Part shown: piece by piece, positions 11,901-21,339 of the stretch
Numbering within the stretch: the stretch's first letter is position 1
How the letters are laid out: each line of letters opens with the position of its first letter
Assembly (NCBI GenBank): GCA_003290165.1
Contig: QNQO01007591.1
Coordinates: 1 to 64,000 of the forward strand
DNA from: Berberis thunbergii
Lineage: Eukaryota > Streptophyta > Magnoliopsida > Ranunculales > Berberidaceae
Reading direction: 5' to 3'
Length of the DNA stretch: 64,000 bases
Made by a program: the position numbers and the translations under genes
Notes under the pieces: model-generated
Told to the model about the DNA's origin: nothing
What the model saw: only the letters and a program-made list of their open reading frames with translations
Databases searched by the model: none

Positions 11901-12622
11901 TAGTGGTTTATTAGATTTTTTGTGCGATTTTCAAAATCTTTGAGCTTAAAATGTATTTTACAATTAAATCGAGTCATTTTTTGTGTTATACTTAGATGAT
12001 TACGGTAATTGTGCAAATCTCCCAAAATTCAATGACCTCTCAATGCTTTCTCAAGAGCTCCTTTATAAAGCATACAGACCAACCATTTTCGGTTGAACGG
12101 ACTGACCCTTCACCAGATGGAATCAGCTCTGGGTCATCCCTGACTAGCCTTGTTTCTGTGTAGATCCTGTAGGGGAGTGCTTTCTTTCTCCCTCCCATTC
12201 CAAGTAAAAGATATCAGCCAGAAGCACTGCATGGATAGTACGCAAGCACAAGAGTTGAATTGAAGATATCAGCCAGCCCTGGTCTCTCAAACTACCGTGG
12301 AATGTTGCATTGAAGATGAACCCAATTAGACTATATCTGAAGTTTGGACACTCAACACTCTCACTCTGGAATTAGAGGCTCTCCCCCAGCGTCCATTTTT
12401 TTCCCTTGCGAAGCAATTGAACAAAAATATATAAAGAAACAAAGGCACATATTTTATTTAAGGAGATTGTATGGATATTACATCTGAATTTTCACCGTCA
12501 ATACTTAAGGATTTAGAATTAAGAAAAAGGTTATAAAAAAATTTTCAGAACTAAATTACAGGAAATGATGTCTGAACTACATCACAGTATTTCAATTATT
12601 GCCCATTTTTTTGCCTTTTATA
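11901..12622. other. Intergenic or 3' part of gypsy remnant
   Basis: No coding signal. The text around 11880-11920 and two copies of AAGATATCAGCCAG (12208 and 12263) may belong to the 3' non-coding end of the gypsy element, but I could not find an LTR start here. Confidence 0.4.
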
Positions 12623-13645
12623 TAGGGATGGCAGTGGGGCGGATTTTTTCGGATATCCGCCCCACTCGCCCCATTTGGGGCGGATTTGGTAAAGGATCCC
12701 TGGATTTTGGGGCGGATACGGATTTTCAATCTGTATCCGTTTATTAATCGGGGCGGATACGGATTTAGCACTATCCGCCTCACGGATATCCGTTTAACCG
12801 GTAAAATTACAAAACTACCCTTCCACTATATAAAGGGATTAAACCGTAGTATTATCTCACATAAACACAGTCTCCCCTTTCTCACTCACAGCGCACTCAG
12901 CGACAAAGCAAAATCTCCTTGGTTGTCTCCTTCAGACAATGGAGGTCGGTCGTCTCCTTCAGCGAATCCGGTCGTCCCTTTCAGCAAAGGTCGGTGTCTC
13001 CTTCTTCTCATTTTCAAGAACCCTGGGCCGTCTCCTTCTCACGGACACTCGAAGTCTCGAAGGGTCATCTGTCTCCTCTCCATCTCTCTGCTTCCAAAGA
13101 ACGACCCCATCCCTGCCGCCTCCCTCTCCCCTCCCTTCCCCGCCTTCCCAGATTTTTGATCTGAGATTTTTTTTTTTTTGGTAATTTTTGTATAATTTGA
13201 GATCTGATTTTTTTTTTTTTGAAATTTTTTGTACGGTTAAATCTGAAAAAAAAATTTGTATGTTTAATCGAATTTTTTTTGTAATTTTTTGTATCTGAGA
13301 TCTGTTATAATTTTTGTATATCTGTTATCTGAAATATATTTTTGTAAATCCGAGATCTGTTATAATTTTTGTAATTTTTTGTATCTGAGATCTGTTATAT
13401 TTTTTGTATACCGGTGTATATTTTTGTATGAATGAAGTAATTTTTAGGATTGATATGCTATTAAAGAAATTTTTTTTAATATATATTTGCATGGGGCGGA
13501 TATCCGCCAATCTGTGCCAATCCGCGCGGGGTGGAGGTGGTTTTTAAGTAAATGTATAAACGGATTGGCGGGGCGGATTTGGGGATCTGTTAATCTTGAT
13601 GGGGCGGGGATGGATTTGTTCAAATCCGCCCCATTGTCATCCCTA
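12623..13645. mobile_element. Non-autonomous hAT-like element with exact 8-bp TSD and internal TATA box
   Basis: The left end is TAGGGATGGCAGTGGGGCGG and the right end read inward is TAGGGATGACAATGGGGCGG. The flanks are an identical 8-bp CTTTTATA (12615-12622 and 13646-13653). Many GCGGAT/ATCCGC words lie in both ends (12640-12790, 13495-13630) like hAT sub-terminal repeats. The interior starts with a TATA box (12826-12835) and a CT-rich leader followed by ATGs (12919, 12939), so it looks like a promoter and first exon. It then decays into a degenerate repeat of the word TTTTTGTATCTGAGATCTG (13160-13440). The open frames at 12686-13184 show no recognisable domain. Confidence 0.87.
12826..12835 (+). 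promoter_or_regulatory. TATA box inside hAT-like element
   Basis: CTATATAAAG lies about 93 bp before the ATG at 12919 and is followed by a pyrimidine-rich leader with CTCACA and CTCC words, the usual layout of a plant core promoter. It may be the remains of the transposase promoter or captured host sequence. Activity is not shown by sequence. Confidence 0.5.
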
Positions 13646-13750
13646 CTTTTATAAAGAGCTATCAATTTCTCCTCACCTCTCCGTTTCATTTCCTAAAATA
13701 CATAGGTGTAAGGATGCAAAGCATAATTTATTGAGATTGCATAATTTATT

Positions 13751-15050
13751 TCTCACCGGGCGAATGTGAGGTTTGCACCTCTTGGTCCACTATAAATAGC
13801 AACAATATCGTCTCCAACTTAAACATCATCTATCGAGCCTTCCATCTAGGCCATTTTTCCCAAAAGGCCTTGTTGTTATTAGGGAGTGAACAACTTTCTT
13901 ATAAACCTTAGTGACGACTCATCCTTACTTGATGTAGGATTATTCAAGCCAACAATCTCCACTTTTGGTCCGAATCGTCACACACCATAAAATCCATAAC
14001 ATCTCGAAGTACACGTCTTCCTCGAGTCTCATGTGCAACCACAATCCTGTGGGTAGCACTCGATGTACGGGCTCGACTATTCCCAGTGTTGTTGGCTCCA
14101 CCTTAGTCGCAACCACAAGGATCTGAAGCCTAATTTGGATCATTCATTTGGCGAACCACATATCTGCGATGTTCCACCTGAAGCGCTACCCTGCGCCTGA
14201 TCCTCTGAACAATGTGCCGCCTACACCTCCACCTCGCTGAGTCCTAGCCAAACCGTCAGCTCTGATACCACTTATTAGGGCGTTGGACACTTGCGCGCAC
14301 CCCATGGTCTACTATACATAGCAACGATATTATCCACAACTTAAACACCACCATATCGGGCCTTCCATCTGAGCCTAGGTGATGTGGAGGTTTCTCTAAA
14401 AGGCCTCGTTACTATTAGGGAGTGGACATCTCCCTTATAAACCTTCGTGACAACTCGTCCTTACTAGATGTGGGACTTTTCAAGCCAACACTATCCTAAC
14501 AATATCCACATTTGGCGCGAATCGTCACACATCCTACAATCCATCCACTCGGTCTACAACATCTCAAAAAACACCTCCTCGAGAGTATCATGCACAACCA
14601 TGATCATGTGATTAGTACTTAGTGTACGGGCTCGACTATTCCCGACATTGTTGGCTCCACCTAGTCGCAACTATCGCACTAACTCCACCTCGTCCGGACT
14701 TGTAGGATACTCACTTCGCAAGGATCTGGAACCTAATATGAATCATCCATCTGACGGACCGCACACCTGCGATGCTCTACCTGGCTCGCTACCTTGCACC
14801 GCGCTCCTGCGATGCTCTACCTGGATCGCTACCATGCACTTATCCCCTGAACAATATGTCGCATGCACCTCCACCTCGCCAAGTCCCCAACTTAAACACC
14901 ACCTATCGGACCTTCCATCTGGGCCTTGGTGTGTGGAGTTTTTTCGCAAAGGCCTTGTTGCTATTAGGGAGTAGACCACTTCCTTATAAACCTTAATGAT
15001 GATTCATCCTTACTTAATGTGAAACTATTCAAGTTAATACTATCCCAACA
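13751..15050 (-). mobile_element. Tandem TRIM array (three LTRs, two internal regions)
   Basis: On the minus strand an LTR begins TGTTGGGATAGT at 15050. The order is truncated LTR (15050-14887), internal (14886-14502), LTR (14501-14273), primer-binding site, internal (14258-13955), LTR (13954-13751). The copies share long blocks, for example TTATAAACCTTAGTGACGAC, CTTAAACACCACC and TATTAGGGAGTGGAC. Each internal region is only 300-390 bp and non-coding, which fits a terminal-repeat retrotransposon in miniature. A purine-rich stretch precedes the two left LTRs on the minus strand (complement of ATCTCCACTTTTGG at 13955). There is no 5S rRNA match, so it is not the Cassandra family. Edges are good to about 5 bp. 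Confidence 0.8.
14259..14270 (-). other. Primer-binding site for initiator tRNA-Met
   Basis: On the minus strand this reads TGGTATCAGAGC, the standard plant retrotransposon primer-binding site complementary to the 3' end of initiator methionine tRNA. It sits immediately inside the middle LTR of the TRIM array and fixes the strand of the element. Confidence 0.9.
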
Positions 15051-15054
15051 AATT

Positions 15055-16170
15055 GTAGCCATGGCTACCTAGTCGCGCTAGACCTTTCAGTTTCCAAATC
15101 GCCCCCTATCTAGTCCAAAGCGTTGTTTTTTCTCTCTCTATTTAGGAGACAACTTTACCAGAAGCACGTAAACATTCACAACCTATGTCTTTTAGGAGGA
15201 ATCCCATAGTTTTGTTTATCTTTTATGTTCAAAGAGTGGCTCTCATGATGTACATAAGAAACTTAATTTATTTAACTCAATTTTTGTGACTTTTTAATTT
15301 ATCTATCGCGTTTGTCTTTGTTTTGAAAAATAAAAATTAAACTTCTGGTGTTCGGATTAAAATACACTGAAGGTACAATACGACTTTACATGTGGAAAAT
15401 AACTAATTACATAATCTTGCTAAACTTTTTTTAACCCTTAACCCTCCCCACCCCATGTCGCCGGCCGGGTTTGAACCCGTGACATGTGATTTAATCTGCC
15501 AACTCAGGTAGTACACCTTGACTAATCTTGCTAAACTAATAGGCTTACAAATGTATGCAGTATGAGAATTGTCCAATAGCATCAAAGCCTTGGGTCTTCT
15601 GGCAAGAGAAAACATGTCAAAGTCTTTGTTGGGGCATCCGCTTGCGCTAATCCTACCAGTGCATGCATCTGACACTGCATCAACCTCTCAAAAAACATGG
15701 ACACAGGTCCAGTGTATCGAATAATATTGAGAATTTCCTTCCATGCCTTTTCTAAAAATCATGGAACTTTGCAATCAACATAGGATCCATCTGAATTACA
15801 CACTTATCTACACCTAGGCCAGCGACCTACATAAACGCAAACCCTCTAGCGATGCTAAATATTCTTCTTTATTATTGTAACTGATGTGTTCAAATCCGTC
15901 CTTTCTAATCTTAAGCTTGCATAAATGAGCAGTAGGGACCATCGTTGTGGTGGCCGAAGACACTCTAATGCTTAAGTCAGATATCGATGCAATGAAGAAT
16001 AAAGACATGAAGTAAATTGCAAAGTGTGTGCACACCTTTCTTCTTCCTTTCATCGTTTTTTATAGCCAGTGATCCCTCCACAACTGTCTCTACGATTGAG
16101 GGCATGATGGAGGGAGGAAATCTCACATTAGATCTTACCTGTGCATGATTGAGTCTCTTCGGCACTTCGC
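15055..16170. repeat. Unnamed repeat family, copy A
   Basis: Long blocks are shared in the same order with 20110-20790: CATGGCTACCTAGTC, TATCTAGTCCAAAG, then CCTTCCATGCCTTTTC, then ATGCTTAAGTCAGATATC. On the minus strand both copies hold an open frame starting MKGRRKV and containing FIASISDLSIRVSS (15814-16053 here), of unknown nature; it may be residual coding sequence of an unidentified transposon. Copy A is interrupted by the SINE at 15427-15532, and the stretch 15240-15720 has no counterpart in copy B. Confidence 0.6.
15427..15532 (-). mobile_element. tRNA-derived SINE with 15-bp TSD
   Basis: Flanked by an identical 15-bp direct repeat TAATCTTGCTAAACT (15412-15426 and 15533-15547). The left end is a T-run, the complement of a SINE A-tail. 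On the minus strand an A-box-like segment (ACCTGAGTTGGCAGA, about 15495-15510) is followed by a B box (GGGTTCAAACCC, 15468-15479). These are the internal RNA polymerase III promoter elements of tRNA-type SINEs. About 106 bp long. Confidence 0.85.
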
Positions 16171-16244
16171 ATAATTATTTATTGAACTAGCCTACAGAAT
16201 AATCACTATTATGCCCGGCATCAATTATATTCTTAAACAAAAAT

Positions 16245-16419
16245 GCTAGGAAACCATGTTTTTGCAACCATCTTTTGTAACCAGGGTGATGTGGCATGAT
16301 CTCGAAAGAATGATGAATCACCAAAGATTTTATGTGTATCTCGATGTTGTAAAAAACTCCTCTAACGATGCCACATCATCCTGGTTGCAAAACATGATTA
16401 CAAAACCTGGTTCCCTAGC
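16245..16419. mobile_element. MITE with long imperfect TIRs
   Basis: Left end GCTAGGAAACCATGTTTTTG; right end read inward GCTAGGGAACCAGGTTTTGT. Pairing continues about 60 bp through CAACCAGG and GATGTGGCAT on both arms. About 175 bp long with a short unpaired centre. No clear TSD is visible (TAATAACTC on the right, AAACAAAAAT on the left), so the superfamily is not assigned. The ORF at 16256-16441 is an accident of the hairpin. Confidence 0.75.
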
Positions 16420-16900
16420 TTCTAATAACTCCACCTTATAGTTGATGTGGAACTATTTAAGCCAATTCTATTCCAACACCATCGACTTTAAGCGCAGTGC
16501 AAAAAATTCCAATACAAAATGAGGCTTGGTTTGCTCTTAACCATTTTAACTTCTAACCCAACGCATTAAGAAGCCATATATCCGTGTTATTCTGACGCCG
16601 AGCAGAATAGTGATTATCCTGCAGACTAATTTCAACTGACGATTCACAAGGAAAGAACACAAGAGAATCGCGAAAAAACACAGAGAAATAACTCTAATGT
16701 TCAATTCAAATTATGCAAATCAAAAGTATCTCTAATTCAGCCCACAAGCCGGGCTTTATAGCTAAAGCTCACCATTATTAGAATTTTACCAAAAATAGCA
16801 AAATCCCAATAGTCATGCTAAAATGAAATACATAATAAAATAAATAATCTTCCAAAAATCTGGCCCAAATCGGGTTCAGAATCACGCCCTAAACGATACA
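16420..16900 (-). other. Possible LTR or untranslated part of gypsy remnant
   Basis: Non-coding. On the minus strand, phrases such as GCCCGGCTTGTGGGCTG (16740-16756) and TCTCTGTGTTTTTTCGCG (16670-16687) precede a pyrimidine-rich stretch, the look of a retrotransposon LTR. No paired LTR was found on the other side of the pol remnant. Confidence 0.35.
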
Positions 16901-17329
16901 AGAAATATTACCATAAAAGGAAAAAAACTACTAAAATTGTGGATTCAGAAGGGGAAATGGTAGATTTTAGCCTCAAAATGATGTGCACTAGGCTTAGCTC
17001 GATGACCATGATGTGCGCGCCACCAAGAGATTTCCAAATTGGGGTCATATGCGCGAGTCTGATAACCGTAGCCAAAGTTATGGCCAAAATACTGAAACGC
17101 ACCCAAAACTACCCCAATTAGGACAGATCATGATTTCCTGCCATCTTTGTGTTGATCTGCCAACTCAAGGTATCTCAACGCCAACAGCGTGCTATCTGAC
17201 AACTTAGCATCATCTGACTCGGATCCTCCTACATCAGTCGCCCTGAGTTCGAAAAAACTCGTCCTCGAGTTCATAATAGCTTCATCAAAATCCACAAAAC
17301 AATGACTCAGGTGCTTTACATTAAAGACA

Positions 17330-17530
17330 TCAGAAGTCCTCAAATGACTGAGGAGGCGCATTGAGAAACCTATCAACCACAACCAAAATAGAATCCCAAG
17401 CCCATTGGGTACGGGGTAAGCCCAACACAAAGTCTATACTGATATCAAACCAAGGGGCTTCGAGTATAGGTAAAGGTGTGTACAGACCCGCATTAGTAAG
17501 ACTCCCATGGACCTCTGACACACATAACAA
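17330..17530 (-). pseudogene. Ty3/gypsy integrase core, N-terminal part
   Basis: An open frame with GLYTPLPILEAPW, DISIDFVLGLPRTQ and DSILVVVDRF, the standard lead-in to the integrase catalytic core. The first core Asp is in SIDFVL. The frame is lost soon after VVVDRF, so the remaining catalytic residues are not present in frame. Confidence 0.8.
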
Positions 17531-17724
17531 CAGTCCACATAATGAGCCACGTCACTGGTCAATTTGGGCCAATAATAGGTAGAAGAGATCAAGGCCAACG
17601 TCTTATCTCATCCAAAGTGACCCTCGTTATGGAGTTCACTAATAATCTGCTGCCTTAGTGAACAATTTGGAATGCAAAATTGTAATCCACAAAACAGATA
17701 ACCATTATGCAAAATAAAGTCATA

Positions 17725-18366
17725 TCATTGACCATCAGTTACTTCCTGAGTTATCCTTCTGAATGAAGGATCTGCAGCATACATATCAGAGAAAGCCTCA
17801 AATCCTGCAACTCTGGTGATCATGGTGGTGAGGAGTAACGTACGATGGCTCAGTGCATCTGCGACACGGTTTAGAGTCCATGCTTGGTGCCTCAGCGCAA
17901 ACGTGAACTTCTGCAAGTACGCCACCCACTTGGCATGATGTCTACTCGACTTGTGTTGGCCATTGATGTACTTCAAGGCCTCGTGATAAGTGGTAACAAT
18001 GAACTCCCTCTGTACTAGGTAGTGACGCCAATGCTTCAGGGACTGAGCTATAGCATAAAACTCCAGATCATAGGTAGAATAATTTTTCTTTGAACCTGAT
18101 AGTTTCTCATTGAAAAAAGTTATTGGGTGCCCCGCCTGACTTAGAACACCAACAATGCCAATCCTAGATGCATCAAAGTTTACCTCAAACACCTTTTCAA
18201 AATCAGGAAGTGCCAAAACTTGTGCTTCTATCATTTTCTGCTCGACCAGTTGAAAAATGGCCTCCGCCTCCTCGGACCACTGGAAATCACGTCCCTTGAG
18301 GCACTTAGTGATAGGAGCAATCAGAGTGCTGAAGTTTTTGATGAACAGAAGGTAGAAGGACGCCAA
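17725..18366 (-). pseudogene. Ty3/gypsy RT thumb and RNase H
   Basis: 213 codons open. The N-terminal stretch (FYLLFIKNFSTLIAPIT) is the end of RT. RNase H follows, with FDASRIGIVGVLSQ, KKNYSTYDLEFYAI, TYHEALKYI (TDHxAL in intact copies, so the Asp is changed to Tyr) and VADALSHR. The missing Asp in a conserved position would itself reduce RNase H function. Confidence 0.85.
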
Positions 18367-18409
18367 TCCATGGAAACTTCTGACATCGTGTACGGTCTTT
18401 GGTTTGGGC

Positions 18410-18688
18410 CACTACAAGACCGCATCTATCTTTTGAGCTATAACAATCCATAAAGCAATTTTACACATTTTCACAAACAAAGTGATTGTATACCATGAAT
18501 AGTATGGTCCTACAAGTGATACTATTCATAGTGATCTAATTTATTGTATCACTCTTTTTTTTTTTAATTGTTTTTCCTTTTTTTTTTGACTAAATTTAGT
18601 TTTGACTTTAAATAGTTTGATGGATTGTTACAACTCAAAAGTGTTACTATTTTGAGAATTGTTACAAATATACCAATTTGGTGTAGTG
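18410..18688. mobile_element. CACTA-type MITE, copy 2 (inverted)
   Basis: The right end read inward (CACTACACCAAATTGGTATA) and the whole centre match the complement of the MITE at 2735-3040, for example the ATGAATAGTATGGTCCTAC block. The left end is CACTACAAGACC, a diverged terminus. The 3-bp flanks do not match (GGC and AGG). The insertion interrupts or abuts the gypsy remnant. Confidence 0.75.
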
Positions 18689-20109
18689 AGGGCGACTTAC
18701 CCAACAAAATTTTCAGGTAAAAATGAAAGTGTCAATAAAGACAGACTAAGGGAGTTGAAAGAAATGAGCATGCAATGATGGAGCAGTTGAAGCTTAATGC
18801 ATATGAACACCAAGAACTCTCGTCACATTTCCATAAATTTCACTCTCTTCTCTTAGGATTCCCCATCTTTTCCTTCTGTTGTAACGTGTAATCATCAAGA
18901 AGGAATATTGATCATCACAGAGCTGGTTTTCAATGGCGGATGGAAATGTAAAGTATCGAGGTGTGATACAAAACAAAAAATGGTTGATATGGAGCATACC
19001 CCTATAGTCCTTGTCGACGGAAAAATCGTTGGATGGGAACATATAGTACTGGAGTGAAGAGGCACTGGCACATGACAGGGCTGTCCTCGAAAGAGATATG
19101 GTCTTGGTGCAAGGATAAAATTTTCAGTCATGGAGTTGCTCCTCCTTCTTCTCAAGCTCCATGCACTGTTGAAGTCATCATCATAAAAAATATCAATATA
19201 TTTTTTCTTTTCTTCAAGAATGTTTCTCTGAATATTTCAACTTCATTTATGTTTTTTAATGGATAAAAATGGCACTCGAATAAAATTGAGAGTCTTCAAA
19301 GACATATAAGCAAAAAAAAAATGATGAAATTAAAAAAGTTACAAAACTTCCAATTCACCAGAAATTTTTGTGAAAACCTTTTCGTCTCATTGAGATTGGC
19401 ATAATTTATTGCTCAAAGAGCGAATCATTACAACATTTTACCACTCGAGCCAATTTTTTCATATTTTTATTGGCTTTTACAATATATATATATATATGGC
19501 CTTACCCTGGTTAAGGGACCCTTCCAGAAATTCTTGATGGCTAGGATCAAGTCCAAGCCAAGGAGGGGGTTTGGAAATAGTTTTCAACCTCAGTTATAAC
19601 CTCACTGACTGCATCATTTTCCCAAGCGCAAAGATACAATATTAAAGATATAAAACTACATATGTAATGCGTGCTGTAATAATATCATTATTTATAACGA
19701 CCTTTTAGCTTATTATAAATTAATTAACCGCATTCTTTGTAATATATTGAGAGGTTATAAATTAATTAACCGCATTCTTTGTAATATATCGAGAGGTTCT
19801 TTCATGGTTTCCCTTTACATTAGTTGTAAAGAACCTGATAACTTATTTTTACGCTTTTGTTGAGCCACACCAGATCAAATTCCTTTTAGATTTTGATTCA
19901 TGCCTAAAATTGATACATGTATATCAAATCATTATTTTCTTCTAACATTGTGGATATATTGGGGGAAAGCATCAAGAACTCTATAATAATTTCGTAGTGA
20001 CTTGATTCACTTCTTCAACGCCTTATAAGTTTAAGGAAATACATGTCTGGCTGGATCCATCATCCATCGTATATAGCAATCTCTGCCATGCAAGACTCCT
20101 CCGCTCCCT
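18689..20109. other. Intergenic, no recognised gene
   Basis: Scattered short ORFs (18794-19266) match nothing I recognise. There is a (TA)n run at about 19482-19496 and a 39-bp direct duplication at about 19712-19795 (TATAAATTAATTAACCGCAT occurs twice). A stretch near 19380-19430 (GAGATTGGCATAATTTATTG) resembles 13730-13760. Confidence 0.45.
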
Positions 20110-20790
20110 GGTCGCCTGTCCATTGCAGGCATGGCTACCTAGTCTTGCTAGACCTTTTAGCTTCCAAATCGTGCCCTATCTAGTCCAAAGTGTTTTTTTT
20201 CCTTCTCTTTTAGGAGGCAACTTTACGAAAAACATTTAGGAGGCATCCCATAGTTTTGTTTATCTTTTATGTTCAAAAAGTGGTTCTCCTTGTGAAAAAT
20301 AATGAGTTCCTTCCATGCCTTTTCTAAAAATCATGGAACTTTGCAATCAACATAGAATCAATCTGAATTACACACTTATCTACACTTGGGCCACCGGCCT
20401 ACATAAACGCGAGCCCTCCAGTGATGCTAAAGATTATGCCTTATTAGTATAACTGATGTGTTCAAATTTGTCCTTGTTCATCTCGAGCCTACAAAAATGA
20501 GCAGCAAAGACCATCGTTATGGTAGCCTCCTTATTAGTATAACTGATGTGTTCAAATTTGTCCTTGTTGATCTTGAGCCTGCAAAAATGAGCAGCAGGGA
20601 CCATCGTTGTGGTAGTCGAAGACACTCTGATGCTTAAGTCAGATATCAATGCAATGAAGAATAAAGACTTCAAGTAAATTGCAATGCGTATGTTCACTTT
20701 TCTTCTTCCTTTCATCGCCTTTTAAAGCCAGTGTTCCCTCTCCAACTGTCTCTGCAATCAAGGGCATGATGGGGTGAGGAGATCTCGCAT
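20110..20790. repeat. Unnamed repeat family, copy B
   Basis: Counterpart of 15055-16170. It differs by a tandem duplication of about 88 bp: the block from TTATTAGTATAACTGATGTG to GACCATCGTTRTGGTAG occurs at 20440-20526 and again at 20530-20614. The minus-strand frame (20434-20715) therefore carries an internal duplication of the FCRL-NKDKFEHISYTNK segment and stays open. The frame starts MKGRRKV as in copy A. Confidence 0.6.
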
Positions 20791-21339
20791 AAGATCTTAC
20801 ATGTGCATGCTCTGTTTAGAACACAATGCTTGATTGGGCTAAGAGTTGATTTTGTGCGATTGAATCCCAGGCCTATGGCAGCTCTAAGATATGTGTTTGA
20901 GCCTTGTTGTCCTAGGCCAAGCGCTAATATCCATGCCTCTTGCAGGGTTGGTGTGTCTTGGGTTTGGGCACTCAACTTACGGACTGAGTAACAATTTATG
21001 AATGGATCCGCGCTAAAGTTTTTCTCATTCTAGGGTTAGCCTATGCCACATGTACGGCTGTGATCATATGACTGATTGGTGTCTCATCAATAACCATCAC
21101 CAAAGAAAACTTGATTAGTTGTCAGCCTAATTGCTATTAGGGAGCGGACAACTCTTTATATTCTTAGATGACAACTTCACATTAGTTGATGTGAGATTAT
21201 TCAAGCCAATTCTATTATATAAAGGCATTCTTTTAAATGTCATCTCAAAACTATCGAAGTTTTATTTTCAGTAAATGCCATCATGGACATATTATTGACA
21301 ATACCATCTTAATTCTTTCCATCTTCTATCTATTAAGTT
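20791..21339. other. Intergenic with an LTR-like scrap
   Basis: No gene. A segment at about 21128-21215 (TATTAGGGAGCGGACAAC then GATGTGAGATTATTCAAGCC) is related to the TRIM LTRs at 13751-15050 and is probably another fragment of that family. Confidence 0.5.

Larger units (their letters stand above)
16901..18409 (-). mobile_element. Minus-strand Ty3/gypsy remnant (RT end, RNase H, integrase start)
   Basis: Reading leftward: the end of RT (VHDVRSFHGLASFY, 18345-18395), RNase H (17725-18366), an integrase zinc-binding region (17530-17680, with H and C residues in NEGHFG and CCYVCQ) and the first part of the integrase core (17400-17530, with LEAPWFDISIDFVLGLP and VVVDRF). It then loses frame. 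The wording differs from the copy at 9316-11494 and is of the chromovirus type. It is truncated at 18409, exactly where a MITE begins. Confidence 0.8.

Noticed and set aside
12686..13184. ORFs of 80-157 codons that could be a transposase
   Set aside because: Ser/Pro-rich and without hAT dimerisation or BED finger motifs; they lie in a GC- and CT-rich leader.
14648..14996. Overlapping ORFs on both strands in the TRIM array
   Set aside because: Internal TRIM sequence is non-coding, and both strands are open by chance in a GC-richer stretch.
13751..15050. Cassandra TRIM carrying 5S rRNA
   Set aside because: No 5S rRNA-like sequence is present in any of the three LTRs.
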